Shown: positions 27,971 through 36,989, numbered from the stretch's first letter. The stretch is DNA of 64,000 nucleotides from JALHST01 sp963798435 (GCA_963798435.1 CAWCTF010000002.1:490607-554606); one strand, 5' to 3'. Program-made: numbers and translations. Notes: generated by a model from the letters alone, not told the origin.

Positions 27971-28657
27971 TTAAAAATTGGGACTTAGGGAGCGACCTTT
28001 GTAGAACGCATCGATGACATCTACGACTTCTTCGGCAGTATCGGCCATATGTATTAATTCTAAATCCGTTTGACTTATGTTGCCAAGTACCAACATGGTA
28101 CTTTTGACCCATTCGAATAAACCGTTCCAAAAATCAGTTCCTACAAGTATAATCGGAAATTTTTCGATTTTATTGGTTTGGATCAGGGTGATGGCCTCGA
28201 AAAGTTCATCCAAAGTACCAAAACCGCCTGGCATGACAACAAATCCCTGTGAATATTTTACGAACATTACCTTTCGTACAAAGAAATAATCGAAATCAAG
28301 ACTTTTATCGTTATCGATATACGGATTGTCATGTTGTTCGAAGGGCAGGTCGATATTTAGTCCGACCGAAGTGCCACCAGCCAAGAAAGCACCTTTGTTG
28401 CCAGCTTCCATAATTCCAGGCCCACCTCCGGTGATGATGCCGTAACCCGCTTCAGAAATGCTTTTAGCGATGTTGACGGCCAATTTGTAATACGGGTCGT
28501 TTTCGGTGGTACGGGCAGAACCAAAAATAGAAATGCACGGTCCGATGGCACTCAATCGTTCGTAGCCATTGACAAACTCGCCCATTATCTTGAATATAGC
28601 CCATGAATCGTTGGTTTTTATTTCATTCCAACCTTTGTGATGCTGTTCATTACTCAT
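27971..28657 (-). CDS. LOG family protein (TIGR00730 type)
   Basis: 228-residue Rossmann-fold protein of the Lonely Guy family. The signature PGGFGTLDELFE near residue 120 is complete, and SIFGSARTTENDPYY and ITGGGPGIMEAGNKGA are present. Proven LOG enzymes remove the ribose 5'-phosphate from cytokinin nucleotides or AMP. In bacteria the physiological substrate is generally not established, so nucleotide 5'-monophosphate phosphoribohydrolase is a family-level prediction. It lies between uvrA and the M1-like barrel gene, all on the minus strand. Confidence 0.9.
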   Translation of the reverse strand: MSNEQHHKGWNEIKTNDSWAIFKIMGEFVNGYERLSAIGPCISIFGSARTTENDPYYKLAVNIAKSISEAGYGIITGGGPGIMEAGNKGAFLAGGTSVGLNIDLPFEQHDNPYIDNDKSLDFDYFFVRKVMFVKYSQGFVVMPGGFGTLDELFEAITLIQTNKIEKFPIILVGTDFWNGLFEWVKSTMLVLGNISQTDLELIHMADTAEEVVDVIDAFYKGRSLSPNF

Positions 28658-28715
28658 TTTTTGTATCGTTTTTTTGACAGATCATTAATTTAGGCTCCTG
28701 AGCTGCATTTGATTG

Positions 28716-31577
28716 CTATGCCTCTACTTTAATGGCTTGTGGTCTGGGGCTCAATTCCTTTTTGAGGAATTCAGCCGTGTAGCTCTTGGTATCGAGTGCC
28801 ACCTCTTCAGGTGTTCCCTTGGCCACGACCCTGCCGCCGCCTCGACCACCTTCATACCCAATATCGATAATGTAGTCGACCATTTTGATAACATCCATGT
28901 TGTGTTCTATGACCAAAACAGTATTTCCTTTGGTGACCAGTTTATTTAGGACTTCCATAAGAACTCGTACATCTTCAAAATGCAAACCTGTAGTGGGTTC
29001 ATCTAAAATATAAAATGTATTTCCTGTATCACGTTTCGATAGCTCAGTTGCCAATTTTATGCGTTGTGCTTCGCCGCCTGATAAGGTCGTTGATTGTTGT
29101 CCTAGTGAAATATAACCCAAGCCTACATCTTCAATGGTCTTCAACTTTCGATGGATTTTAGGAATGGCCTCGAAAAAGGCGACTGCTTCTCGTATCGTCA
29201 TATCGAGCACATCTGAAATCGATTTCCCTTTATATCTAATTTCCAAGGTTTCCCGATTAAAACGTTTGCCATAGCAGGTTTCACATTCTACGTATACATC
29301 GGGCAAAAAATTCATCTCGATGACGCGAAGACCGCCACCTTGGCAAGTCTCACAACGCCCCCCTTTGACATTAAAGCTAAAGCGGCCCGGCTTGTAGCCA
29401 CGAATGGAAGCTTCGGTGGTTTTGGTGAAAAGATTGCGAATTTCACTGAAAACCCCCGTATAAGTTGCCGGGTTTGAACGGGGTGTCCTACCAATGGGTG
29501 ATTGGTTGATATCGATAACCTTGTCGATATGTTCCAATCCCGTTATTTTTTTATAGGGCATGGGTTTTTTAACGCCGTTGAAATAATGTGCGTTCATTAT
29601 GGGATAGAGTGTCTCATTTATAAGCGTTGATTTCCCACTTCCGGAGACTCCTGTAACCCCGATCATTTTACCCAAAGGAAATTCCACCGTGATGTCCTTT
29701 AAATTGTTTCCGGTACAACCATAGAGCGTTATTTTATGGTCATTGCCCTTTCTTCGTTTTTTAGGGACAGGAATTTCCATGCGCCCTGTTAAATAGGAAG
29801 CGGTCAAGGTGTTAGCAAATTGAAGGTCATGGGGAGTTCCTTGGGAAATGATCTCTCCGCCATGTCTACCTGCCCTAGGACCCATGTCAATGACATGGTC
29901 AGCCCGTTCGATCATGTCGCGGTCATGTTCGACCACAATTATAGAATTCCCTAGGTCACGAAGCGCTTCCAAGGAGTTTATCAAGCGATTATTGTCTCTT
30001 TGATGTAGGCCAATACTGGGCTCATCGAGTATATAAAGTACACCGACCAATTGGGATCCAATCTGCGTTGCCAGTCGAATTCTCTGTGCTTCCCCGCCTG
30101 ATAGTGATTTAGAACTTCGATTTAGGGAAAGATAATCAAGCCCAACATCTAACAAAAATCGAATTCTGGTTCGGATCTCCTTGATTATATCCTCAGCGAT
30201 AATCTTTTGGTTTCCTTTCAATTTTTCGGGCAATTTTTCAAAAAAATTGGCCAGTTCACCAATGTCAAACGCCGCTAATTGGGCGATATTCTTACCGTCG
30301 ATTTTAAAATATAAGGATTCTTTCCGCAAGCGGGCGCCATCACAGCTCGGACAGGAAATCTTGTCCATGTACTCTTTTGCCCAGCGCTTAATCGAAGTTG
30401 AGGGGGCTTCCTCAAATTGGTTTTTTATAAAATTCGCAATGCCTTCATAATCGATTTTATAGTTCCTTTTTACCCCTAAGGTCTTAGATTCGACTTCAAA
30501 TGTATCGTCTCCGCCATATAACAAAATCGAGATGGCCTCCTCGGGTATTTTAGTGATCGGGTCGGTGATTTCAAAATCGAACCGTTGGGCAATTATATCG
30601 ATTTGCTGAAAGGCCCATGACTTTTTATATTCTCCCAAGGGAGCGATGCCCCCTGCTTTGATCGATAGTTTCTTATTGGGAAGGATCTTCGCTTCATTGA
30701 CCTCATAAACATGGCCCAAACCATTGCATTTCGGACACATTCCTTTTGGGGAATTGAATGAAAAGGTATTTGGTTCAGGAGTTGGATAGGAAATCCCTGA
30801 CGTAGGACACATTAAATCGCGACTGAAATAGCGCAGCTCTGAATTCCCTTCTTCGAGTACCATAAGTACATTATCACCACTGTACATGGCCGTGTTGATC
30901 GATTCTGCAAGGCGCTTGTCAAGATCGTCAGTGTCACCGACTAATAGACGATCAATAACAATTTCAATATCATGGGTCTTATAACGATCGACTTTCAAGC
31001 CTTTAAGTATATCCTTGATTTCACCATCAACCCTAACTTTCACAAAGCCCTGTTTCCCGATCTGTTCGAACAATTCCCGATAATGACCTTTTCTTGATTT
31101 AACGACCGGGGCCAGAATATGTATTCTTTTCCCTTGAAAATCGGTCTTGATAAGCTCCTTGATTTGCTCATCGCTATAACTTACCATCTTTTGGCCGGTA
31201 TTGTAACTAAAGGCATCACCGGCCCTGGCGTATAGGAGTCGTAAAAAATCATAAATCTCGGTAATCGTCCCTACTGTTGATCTTGGGGATTTTGATGTTG
31301 TTTTTTGTTCAATGGCGATTACCGGCGAAAGGCCGTCGATTTTATCAACATCGGGGCGTTCAAGCCCTCCTAAGAATTGGCGAGCATACGCTGAAAAGGT
31401 TTCAATGTACCTGCGTTGTCCCTCAGCATAGATCGTATCGAAGGCGAGGGATGATTTTCCGCTACCGGAAAGACCCGTAATGACAACGAGTTTCTCCCTA
31501 GGTATGGTAACGTCAATATTTTTTAGATTGTGGACGCGGGCGCCCTGTACTTCAATATTTTCCTCGTAATTTATCAT
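28716..31577 (-). CDS. uvrA: Excinuclease ABC subunit UvrA
   Basis: 953-residue damage-recognition ATPase of nucleotide excision repair. Two ABC modules are visible: Walker A GLSGSGKSSLAFDT near residue 35 and GVSGSGKSTLINETLY near residue 645, with signatures SLSGGEAQRIRLA and TLSGGEAQRIKLA. Zinc-binding Cys pairs are present in FNSPKGMCPKCNGLG and GGRCETCQGGG. Length and order are standard. It is preceded on the same strand by the TIGR03915 gene after 167 bases. It has its own promoter-like element (31595-31602), so co-regulation with the S24 regulator is possible but not shown. Confidence 0.98.
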   Translation of the reverse strand: MINYEENIEVQGARVHNLKNIDVTIPREKLVVITGLSGSGKSSLAFDTIYAEGQRRYIETFSAYARQFLGGLERPDVDKIDGLSPVIAIEQKTTSKSPRSTVGTITEIYDFLRLLYARAGDAFSYNTGQKMVSYSDEQIKELIKTDFQGKRIHILAPVVKSRKGHYRELFEQIGKQGFVKVRVDGEIKDILKGLKVDRYKTHDIEIVIDRLLVGDTDDLDKRLAESINTAMYSGDNVLMVLEEGNSELRYFSRDLMCPTSGISYPTPEPNTFSFNSPKGMCPKCNGLGHVYEVNEAKILPNKKLSIKAGGIAPLGEYKKSWAFQQIDIIAQRFDFEITDPITKIPEEAISILLYGGDDTFEVESKTLGVKRNYKIDYEGIANFIKNQFEEAPSTSIKRWAKEYMDKISCPSCDGARLRKESLYFKIDGKNIAQLAAFDIGELANFFEKLPEKLKGNQKIIAEDIIKEIRTRIRFLLDVGLDYLSLNRSSKSLSGGEAQRIRLATQIGSQLVGVLYILDEPSIGLHQRDNNRLINSLEALRDLGNSIIVVEHDRDMIERADHVIDMGPRAGRHGGEIISQGTPHDLQFANTLTASYLTGRMEIPVPKKRRKGNDHKITLYGCTGNNLKDITVEFPLGKMIGVTGVSGSGKSTLINETLYPIMNAHYFNGVKKPMPYKKITGLEHIDKVIDINQSPIGRTPRSNPATYTGVFSEIRNLFTKTTEASIRGYKPGRFSFNVKGGRCETCQGGGLRVIEMNFLPDVYVECETCYGKRFNRETLEIRYKGKSISDVLDMTIREAVAFFEAIPKIHRKLKTIEDVGLGYISLGQQSTTLSGGEAQRIKLATELSKRDTGNTFYILDEPTTGLHFEDVRVLMEVLNKLVTKGNTVLVIEHNMDVIKMVDYIIDIGYEGGRGGGRVVAKGTPEEVALDTKSYTAEFLKKELSPRPQAIKVEA

Positions 31578-31594
31578 GTATCATAGCAAAGTTG

Positions 31595-31602
31595 CAAAGG
31601 TA
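31595..31602 (-). promoter_or_regulatory. Predicted -7 element of uvrA
   Basis: TACCTTTG on the minus strand matches TAnnTTTG and ends 18 bases before the uvrA ATG. The -33 position does not contain a clear TTG. Confidence 0.4.
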
Positions 31603-31744
31603 CGCTTTTGGTGGATAAAAAAGAACCGCCGTTAGCCTATAACTTTGTTAATTGCCGGCCACGTTCAATACTTTACCGCCACTTTAATTTAGGAAAAATA
31701 TAGGGAAAACTGCAATTTTAATGATTATCCAGGACATCCTTATG

Positions 31745-32515
31745 TTAGCCCGCCTTCTTCTGGTCGGTATATTGCATCTCCTGCTTTGGCGCGTTCTGCG
31801 TATAGATTTTTCGTTGGATACAACCTCGTATATTCAGGTGATCGATTTCAAGAACATTCGTGTCCTTGTTCCTGTTCCTATGGATGGCTGCAGAGCCGTA
31901 TTGAAATCGCGTTGTCTTTAATGAAAAAGGCAAATCCAAAGAAATAATTTCTACCCCATTTAAATCATAATACAACCCGTATTTTCTTTTTTTATCATAT
32001 ATCACCCACGCTTGTTCCTTAAATCTGTGCCTAAAATATTTTGATAACAGTGGGAGCACATCGAAATCTGGATTGATAGTAGCAAAATACACCTCGTCAT
32101 TCGTAAGATGAAAGCCTAGGGACCTTTCCAGGCGCTCTTTTTCCCGATCGACACAGGTGGCGAGTTGATTTATTTTATGAATAATCACTTCCATGGTACC
32201 TGTTTCCTCGTTGCCGGGCAAGAATAATTTTTTTATATAGCGATATAGTAGTTCCTCAATGCCTTCATGACCGCTTAAAAAGGCAAAATAAACGGTACGG
32301 ACCAGCAGGTTGTTTTTGGTTTGAATGGCGTTCCACACGCGTTTGGCCTTGTCCATTTCCGTGAAGATCGTCCGAGTCTCTGAAAAAAGGCCATTTTGTT
32401 TTATGGTATTGCTTTGAATGTCGGAGACTGGGATTCGCTCGTCGAACGCCGTAAAAACGGCAGTCAAAAACCCATTGAAACTGCCGTCGTAGATAAGAAT
32501 TTTAGGATTGACCAT
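31745..32515 (-). CDS. TIGR03915/DUF4130 family putative DNA repair protein
   Basis: 256 residues. The N-terminus (ILIYDGSFNGFLTAVF), the middle (KAKRVWNAIQTKNN, FAFLSGHEGIEELLYRYI) and WVIYDKKRKYGLYYDLNGVE are characteristic of the family linked with the radical SAM protein TIGR03916 and with uracil-DNA glycosylase domains in other genomes. That radical SAM partner is not in this window. The last ~50 residues are unusual: the tail keeps a KIYTQNAPKQ segment where relatives typically show a K-L-H-x-Q-H-x-P-K-R-Y-W pattern, but the RYWKYL end is not recognisable. It starts 125 bases from the divergent S24 regulator, with three operator-like sites between them. Confidence 0.8.
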   Translation of the reverse strand: MVNPKILIYDGSFNGFLTAVFTAFDERIPVSDIQSNTIKQNGLFSETRTIFTEMDKAKRVWNAIQTKNNLLVRTVYFAFLSGHEGIEELLYRYIKKLFLPGNEETGTMEVIIHKINQLATCVDREKERLERSLGFHLTNDEVYFATINPDFDVLPLLSKYFRHRFKEQAWVIYDKKRKYGLYYDLNGVEIISLDLPFSLKTTRFQYGSAAIHRNRNKDTNVLEIDHLNIRGCIQRKIYTQNAPKQEMQYTDQKKAG

Positions 32516-32567
32516 GATGCATTTTTTTAGATTTTTAAAAACAAGTCTTGTAATAAATCCAAAAATA

Positions 32568-32621
32568 TGGAATAAATCCTAAATATGGAAATAATCCAAT
32601 TTTTATTTTGGATATAATCCA
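32568..32621. promoter_or_regulatory. Three operator-like sites between the TIGR03915 gene and the S24 regulator
   Basis: Three 13-bp sites with constant GGA-N5-TCC geometry: TGGAATAAATCCT (32568-32580), TGGAAATAATCCA (32586-32598) and TGGATATAATCCA (32609-32621). Centres are 18 and 23 bases apart. The first touches a minus-strand -7 box, TATTTTTG (32567-32560), for the TIGR03915 gene. The third lies between the -33 and -7 elements of the regulator promoter. This is the layout expected for an autorepressed regulator that also represses its divergent neighbour. Which protein binds is inferred from position. Confidence 0.65.
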
Positions 32622-32636
32622 TAATTTGTATATTTG
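32608..32636 (+). promoter_or_regulatory. Predicted promoter of the S24 regulator gene
   Basis: TTG at 32608-32610, 18-base spacer, TATATTTG at 32629-32636: a full match to the Bacteroidetes consensus. The -7 box ends only 4 bases before the ATG at 32641, so the transcript would be leaderless or nearly so. Confidence 0.6.
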
Positions 32637-32640
32637 GAAT

Positions 32641-33405
32641 ATGGAAAATGAACTAACCCTGAAACGATTCACCGATGTGCGGAGGGATTTGGGCTACACC
32701 CAGGCCGATTTTGCCAAACTTTTGGGAATTGCGACTACTACGGCCGATATTGAAAGAGGGCGTACTAAATTATCGGGGAAAGTAGTGGTGGAATTATTGC
32801 GCCAGTTCAAAATCAATCCGTTGTGGTTATTCGGGGAAAGCGAACAACAATATTTGGAAACCTCCAATACCAGCGTAATTCCCAAAGTGGTTACGGTAGA
32901 TTCCTCTGATAATGACAATATGGTACTGGTCAATGCCAAAGCGGCTGCCGGCTACCCCCAGAACATCCAGGACGCTAGTTGGTACAAACAACTGCCTGCG
33001 TTCGATTTACCCATTCCTGAATTTCGTAATGCAACCTACCGTGGTTTTCAAGTGGAAGGGGATAGCATGCTACCCAACTTGAAACCCGGCGAATGGGTAT
33101 TGGCCAAGGCCGTCGAACGTATCGATGATGTTAGTCCGAATAAAATGTACGTAGTCGTTTTGCAAGATGCCGTCTTAGTTAAGAAAATCGAGAAAAAGCC
33201 AAATTCGAACAACATAACCTTGGTCTCCTTAAATGAGACCTATCCGCCTTACGAAATCAAGCCATTCCAAATTCAAGAAATTTGGCAAGTTGGAAGTAAG
33301 ATTACCTTTGGTGAGGATGCCACGACCGAAAAGGGCCTATTGAAGGAATTGATGGCCTCGATGGATGAATTAAAAAACCAGATAAACAAGCAGGCGGCAA
33401 GTTAA
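32641..33405 (+). CDS. XRE-S24 transcriptional regulator, LexA/CI-like with autocleavage site
   Basis: 254 residues from ATG 32641 (MENELTLKRF); an in-frame TTG at 32608 lies inside the promoter and is rejected. Residues ~5-65 are a lambda-repressor-type HTH (RRDLGYTQADFAKLLGI). The C-terminal S24 domain has the cleavable Ala103-Gly104 bond in KAAAGYP, the nucleophile Ser142 in EGDSMLP, and the general base Lys181 in LVKKIEKK. Spacings of 39 and 39 residues are close to those of LexA, so RecA-stimulated self-cleavage is predicted. Canonical LexA is generally missing from Bacteroidetes. Its divergent neighbour is a putative DNA-repair gene, followed by uvrA. A DNA-damage regulator is the likeliest role. 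Confidence 0.88.
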   Translation: MENELTLKRFTDVRRDLGYTQADFAKLLGIATTTADIERGRTKLSGKVVVELLRQFKINPLWLFGESEQQYLETSNTSVIPKVVTVDSSDNDNMVLVNAKAAAGYPQNIQDASWYKQLPAFDLPIPEFRNATYRGFQVEGDSMLPNLKPGEWVLAKAVERIDDVSPNKMYVVVLQDAVLVKKIEKKPNSNNITLVSLNETYPPYEIKPFQIQEIWQVGSKITFGEDATTEKGLLKELMASMDELKNQINKQAAS

Positions 33406-33416
33406 ATGGCTTGCTT

Positions 33417-33845
33417 TTATGTTAATTTGAGGGTATAAAGGCCACTTTCCTTTAAGACGAACCCTAGACTTTTATACAAACTAATAGCGGGCTTTCTGTG
33501 ATGTCCTGAGAAAAGCAACATTTCGGTCAATTGGCGTTTTTTTCCTTCCTCAATTAAAAACTCCATTAGTTTTCTTCCAATACCTTTACCGCGATGGGTT
33601 TCATGAACGATTACGTCCTCGATCATTCCCTTATGGCCAGAAATTACCTTATAAAGTGCCATCATGGCCATACCGACCAGTTTATTATCTTCTTGACAGA
33701 TTGCGAGGATTAGATTGTTATTATCCTGAAGTATATGTTCGATAGGGAGCTGCTGAATGCTATCATTCAATTGTTTATACAGTTCCGTGACATTATTTTG
33801 CAGGTCTTTGCTAATCGTATTAGGATGTAGAAGTAGTATGGTCAT
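33417..33845 (-). CDS. GNAT family N-acetyltransferase
   Basis: 142-residue acetyl-CoA-dependent acetyltransferase. The acetyl-CoA-binding motif A is HETHRGKGIGRKLMEFLIEE (consensus Q/RxxGxG/A), preceded by the strand GMIEDVIVHE and followed by the C-terminal ISLYKSLGFVLK. Substrate unknown. It converges on the S24 regulator with 11 bases between stops. Confidence 0.9.
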   Translation of the reverse strand: MTILLLHPNTISKDLQNNVTELYKQLNDSIQQLPIEHILQDNNNLILAICQEDNKLVGMAMMALYKVISGHKGMIEDVIVHETHRGKGIGRKLMEFLIEEGKKRQLTEMLLFSGHHRKPAISLYKSLGFVLKESGLYTLKLT

Positions 33846-33897
33846 GGCGCTGAGTATATATTTAAAATAATTATAAACCGTGGTTTTTCCCTATTAA

Positions 33898-34626
33898 TCA
33901 CGAATGCTTTCGTTTATGATCATAGGCACGAAAATTGGTAAGCTTTATGGTGAAAGGGCCAATTTTGTGAGAGGTGGGAACATAGAAACCCGTTTCCGAC
34001 CGTTGCCAGTTCTCCCAGGTGGCCGTAAGTCCTCCGATTGGGATTATTTTTGTCCACATTTGAAAACGTATAGGAAAACCATTTGAATCCAATTTCCATA
34101 AGTAGGAATCCCCTGGGGTAGTCCCCCCTTGGGTATAGGTAACCAGGAGTCCGTCCGATCCATCGGCCAAACGTGCCAAACTACGTTTAGTTCCCTTATC
34201 AAATACCTTATAAGGCGCAACCAACCAAAATGAGTCATTATTGAAAAAAGAGCGTGCTTGCTCAATGATGCGATTCTGGGACGCTCCTTTTAGTAGTTTT
34301 CCCTTTACAACGACCTGACTATTCCCTTTGTGCATCAGATCCAGGTCTACGCGGTAATCGTCCCAGGATACCTTGATCTTGCCATTTTCGGTATCCCATA
34401 CATAATGATGTTTGCGCCCTGCAAATGTCCATTCCAAATAACGGGTAGTTGTAAAGGCGTCGTTGTTGAGTGCGGAAAGCATTTTTTGTGCCATGGCCTC
34501 TGCTTCAAGCCCAACTTTTCCGGCAGGTAGGTCTTGGTTATAGATCGCATACAATATTCCAAGTGTCATTACTACCAAAATAACGAACCCCAATACGATC
34601 TTCACTAATTTTTTCAGCATTGCCAT
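33898..34626 (-). CDS. Membrane-anchored conserved protein of unknown function
   Basis: 242 residues from ATG 34626 (MAMLKKLVKI); another ATG at 34620 is possible, and the frame upstream offers only a TTG. A single transmembrane segment lies at about residues 8-25. The rest is beta-rich (GRKHHYVWDTENGKIKVSW, GDSYLWKLDSNGFPIRFQMW) and looks like a LolA/LppX-type or outer-membrane-sorting fold, but this is only a resemblance. It begins 30 bases after the ggt stop on the same strand and is probably co-transcribed with ggt and the ACP phosphodiesterase gene. Function unknown. Confidence 0.75.
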   Translation of the reverse strand: MAMLKKLVKIVLGFVILVVMTLGILYAIYNQDLPAGKVGLEAEAMAQKMLSALNNDAFTTTRYLEWTFAGRKHHYVWDTENGKIKVSWDDYRVDLDLMHKGNSQVVVKGKLLKGASQNRIIEQARSFFNNDSFWLVAPYKVFDKGTKRSLARLADGSDGLLVTYTQGGTTPGDSYLWKLDSNGFPIRFQMWTKIIPIGGLTATWENWQRSETGFYVPTSHKIGPFTIKLTNFRAYDHKRKHS

Positions 34627-34656
34627 ATGGTCTTCAAAGAGTTTCAATGCACGTAG

Positions 34657-36342
34657 TTAGAATCCCACCGCGGTATCGTCTCCGCGTTTATCGGCCCCAC
34701 CTTCCAACTTCCCGTTAGGGAGTACCCGAATGGCATCTACTTTGCCGATGATCGGGGTTCGGCCTTCACTGATGATATACCCTTTTGATTTTAGGGCTTC
34801 CTTTAATTCATTCGAAAAACCGTCCTGTTCGAAGACCAGTACATCAGGTAGCCATTGATGATGAAAACGGGGAGCGTTGACGGCCGCTTGCATACTTAGG
34901 CCGAATTCATATACATTTAAAATGGTTTGGGCAACGGCGGTAATGATCGTTGAGCCCCCAGGGGTACCGACCACGAGCCATAGTTTGCCTTCTTTTTCGA
35001 CAATGGTAGGCGTCATGCTGCTTAGCATGCGTTTTTCAGGGGCAATTCCATTTGCTTCGGCGCCTATAAGTCCGAACATATTCGGTATTCCGGGTTTCGC
35101 ACTAAAATCATCCATTTCATTGTTCAGGAAAAAACCCAGTTCATCACAATAAATTTTAGATCCATAAGCCCCGTTCAAGGTCGTAGTCACCGACACGGCA
35201 TTGCCTTTTTCGTCAACTATTGAATAATGTGTGGTTTCCATACTTTCCACGATGTCAATAGCGCCATGTCGCACCTCAGATGACGGTGTTGCATGTTCAA
35301 ATGTAAAGTCTGCCATGCGCGTTTTGATGTAAGAGTCGCTTAATAAAACGTCTAAAGGGATATTGACAAAATCAGGGTCGCCTAGAAAGTAATTGCGATC
35401 GGCGTAGGCCCTGCGCGCTGCTTCGGTGAACACTTGAATTGACATTTCAGAATTGTGTCCGAATTTATAAAGATCAAAGGGCTCCAGCATCTTGAAGATT
35501 TGATCGAGGGTCACCCCGCCACTACTTGGGGGACACATTGAGATGATGCGCAGATCTTTGTAGTTGAAGATTATTGGTTGTCTCCACTTGGCCTCATAGC
35601 GAGCTAGGTCGGCCATGGTGACATAGCCCCCTTTTTGAAGAATAAAATCAGCAAGGATCGTTGCGGTCTCGCCCTCATAAAATTCTTGCCGCCCATGCTT
35701 TGAAATTCTTTGTAGGGTCTTTACAAGTGCTGGAAATTTGATGGTATCCCCTGCTTTTGCAGCGACTGGGAAAGTTGAAAGTCCGCCATTGGCCTTTAAG
35801 ATCTCTTCGCCATATTCCGAGAATCGTTTGGCCTGTTTTTCGGTAACCACGATACCTTTTTCGGCCAGGGCGATTACAGGGGCAAGGATATCCTCTATAG
35901 GGAGAGATCCGAGGTTTTTATGTACTTCAAAGATACCCGCAATAGTACCCGGTATGGCCACAGAGGTAGCTCCCGAAGTACTCATGCCAGGGATTACATT
36001 ACCCGCCGAGTCTAAATACATCTCCTTTTTTGCCGAAATCGGAGCTTTTTCCCGATAATCCAAGGCGCCGACATCCCCGTTGCTTTTGCGATATACCATA
36101 AATCCACCACCTCCTAAATTACCGGCAAACGGATAGGCAACGGCCAATGCCATTTCAGTGGCGACCATGGCATCAAAGGCATTCCCTCCTTTTTTCAAAA
36201 TTTCGGATCCGATGCGCGATGCTTCCTCACGGGCCGAAACGACCATCGCTTGCCCGGCGACAAGACCAGTAGGGGAGGCCTCCTTTTTTGTGCAATTAAT
36301 GACAAGTAAAAGTACAAGAACCAGAACGATGGTTTTTCTCAT
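34657..36342 (-). CDS. ggt: Gamma-glutamyltransferase, lipoprotein
   Basis: 561-residue Ntn-hydrolase that cleaves gamma-glutamyl bonds, for example of glutathione. An N-terminal lipobox (LLLVINC) suggests a periplasmic lipoprotein. The autoprocessing site and nucleophile is Thr370 in METTHYSIVDE, so the precursor should split into ~40 kDa and ~20 kDa chains. Substrate-pocket motifs NNEMDDFSAKPG, LSSMTPTI and GTPGGSTI are intact. The ATG overlaps the stop of the upstream ACP phosphodiesterase gene by four bases. Confidence 0.95.
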   Translation of the reverse strand: MRKTIVLVLVLLLVINCTKKEASPTGLVAGQAMVVSAREEASRIGSEILKKGGNAFDAMVATEMALAVAYPFAGNLGGGGFMVYRKSNGDVGALDYREKAPISAKKEMYLDSAGNVIPGMSTSGATSVAIPGTIAGIFEVHKNLGSLPIEDILAPVIALAEKGIVVTEKQAKRFSEYGEEILKANGGLSTFPVAAKAGDTIKFPALVKTLQRISKHGRQEFYEGETATILADFILQKGGYVTMADLARYEAKWRQPIIFNYKDLRIISMCPPSSGGVTLDQIFKMLEPFDLYKFGHNSEMSIQVFTEAARRAYADRNYFLGDPDFVNIPLDVLLSDSYIKTRMADFTFEHATPSSEVRHGAIDIVESMETTHYSIVDEKGNAVSVTTTLNGAYGSKIYCDELGFFLNNEMDDFSAKPGIPNMFGLIGAEANGIAPEKRMLSSMTPTIVEKEGKLWLVVGTPGGSTIITAVAQTILNVYEFGLSMQAAVNAPRFHHQWLPDVLVFEQDGFSNELKEALKSKGYIISEGRTPIIGKVDAIRVLPNGKLEGGADKRGDDTAVGF

Positions 36343-36923
36343 AAGGATGCGTATTTCATTTTTGAAAAGATAATTAATTCTTCAAAAAATGCGGTGAATT
36401 CTGCTTCATATTTACCGTAATCGGTGCGGAGCTCCGAGATGGCATGGGACATCTTTGATTTGTTCTGTGTCCTTCTGTCCATTCCGTGCAAAACCCGGTC
36501 GATTCCTTCCAAATTTCCGTAATTATAAATCCAATTCTCGGTGATCATATAGGGCAACATATGCTTTACCCTGTCAGGCAATAGTGCATAATTATCCTGT
36601 AGAAGGGCATAAAATCGATTTACGAATATATCCAATGGCACTTCCGAATACCGCACCCAGTTCTTGGCCAAAAAATGGTCGTAATAGATGTCAATGATTA
36701 CCCTGCTGTAATGGCCGTAGGGAATGTGGAGGCGTTTGCTACTTATTTTTGGAATGGGATGGGAATCGGTATAGGTGTCGATTTCGCGATGCAATAAAAT
36801 GCCTTTTTGTATGCCAGGTGGAAAATGTTTGTATTTGTTGCCTTGGATGTTGTCAGCGATAAAATTCCCCAAAGTTACTTCCTCATCGCCGAAAGAAAGG
36901 AAAATGTGTGCCAAGAAATTCAT
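36339..36923 (-). CDS. ACP phosphodiesterase (AcpH-like, DUF479)
   Basis: 194-residue HD-like metal hydrolase family that removes 4'-phosphopantetheine from acyl carrier protein in E. coli. MNFLAHIFLSFGDEEVTLGNFIAD at the N-terminus (His and Asp ligand positions), LHREIDTYTDSHP and VIIDIYYDHFLAKNW are the family hallmarks. It is the first gene of a likely operon with ggt and the membrane-anchored protein, sharing the ATGA overlap with ggt. Whether the Bacteroidetes enzymes act on ACP has not been read from this sequence. Confidence 0.88.
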   Translation of the reverse strand: MNFLAHIFLSFGDEEVTLGNFIADNIQGNKYKHFPPGIQKGILLHREIDTYTDSHPIPKISSKRLHIPYGHYSRVIIDIYYDHFLAKNWVRYSEVPLDIFVNRFYALLQDNYALLPDRVKHMLPYMITENWIYNYGNLEGIDRVLHGMDRRTQNKSKMSHAISELRTDYGKYEAEFTAFFEELIIFSKMKYASL

Positions 36924-36989
36924 AGGCCCATTGAAAGTTTGTTCGCGTCGAAATTAGGAATTCAAAGCGTAAGATTCTCATGAGTCCTG

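Noticed and set aside
31745..31960. Frameshift in the C-terminus of the TIGR03915 gene
   Set aside because: Other frames also give short plausible-looking tails, but the in-frame reading keeps a KIYTQNAPKQ segment near the family pattern and reaches a stop at the expected length of about 256 residues.
34500..34560. PAGKVG peptide as a repeat-derived insertion in the 33898-34626 gene
   Set aside because: Only one copy was seen, with no inverted flanks or second location in this window to support a repeat element.
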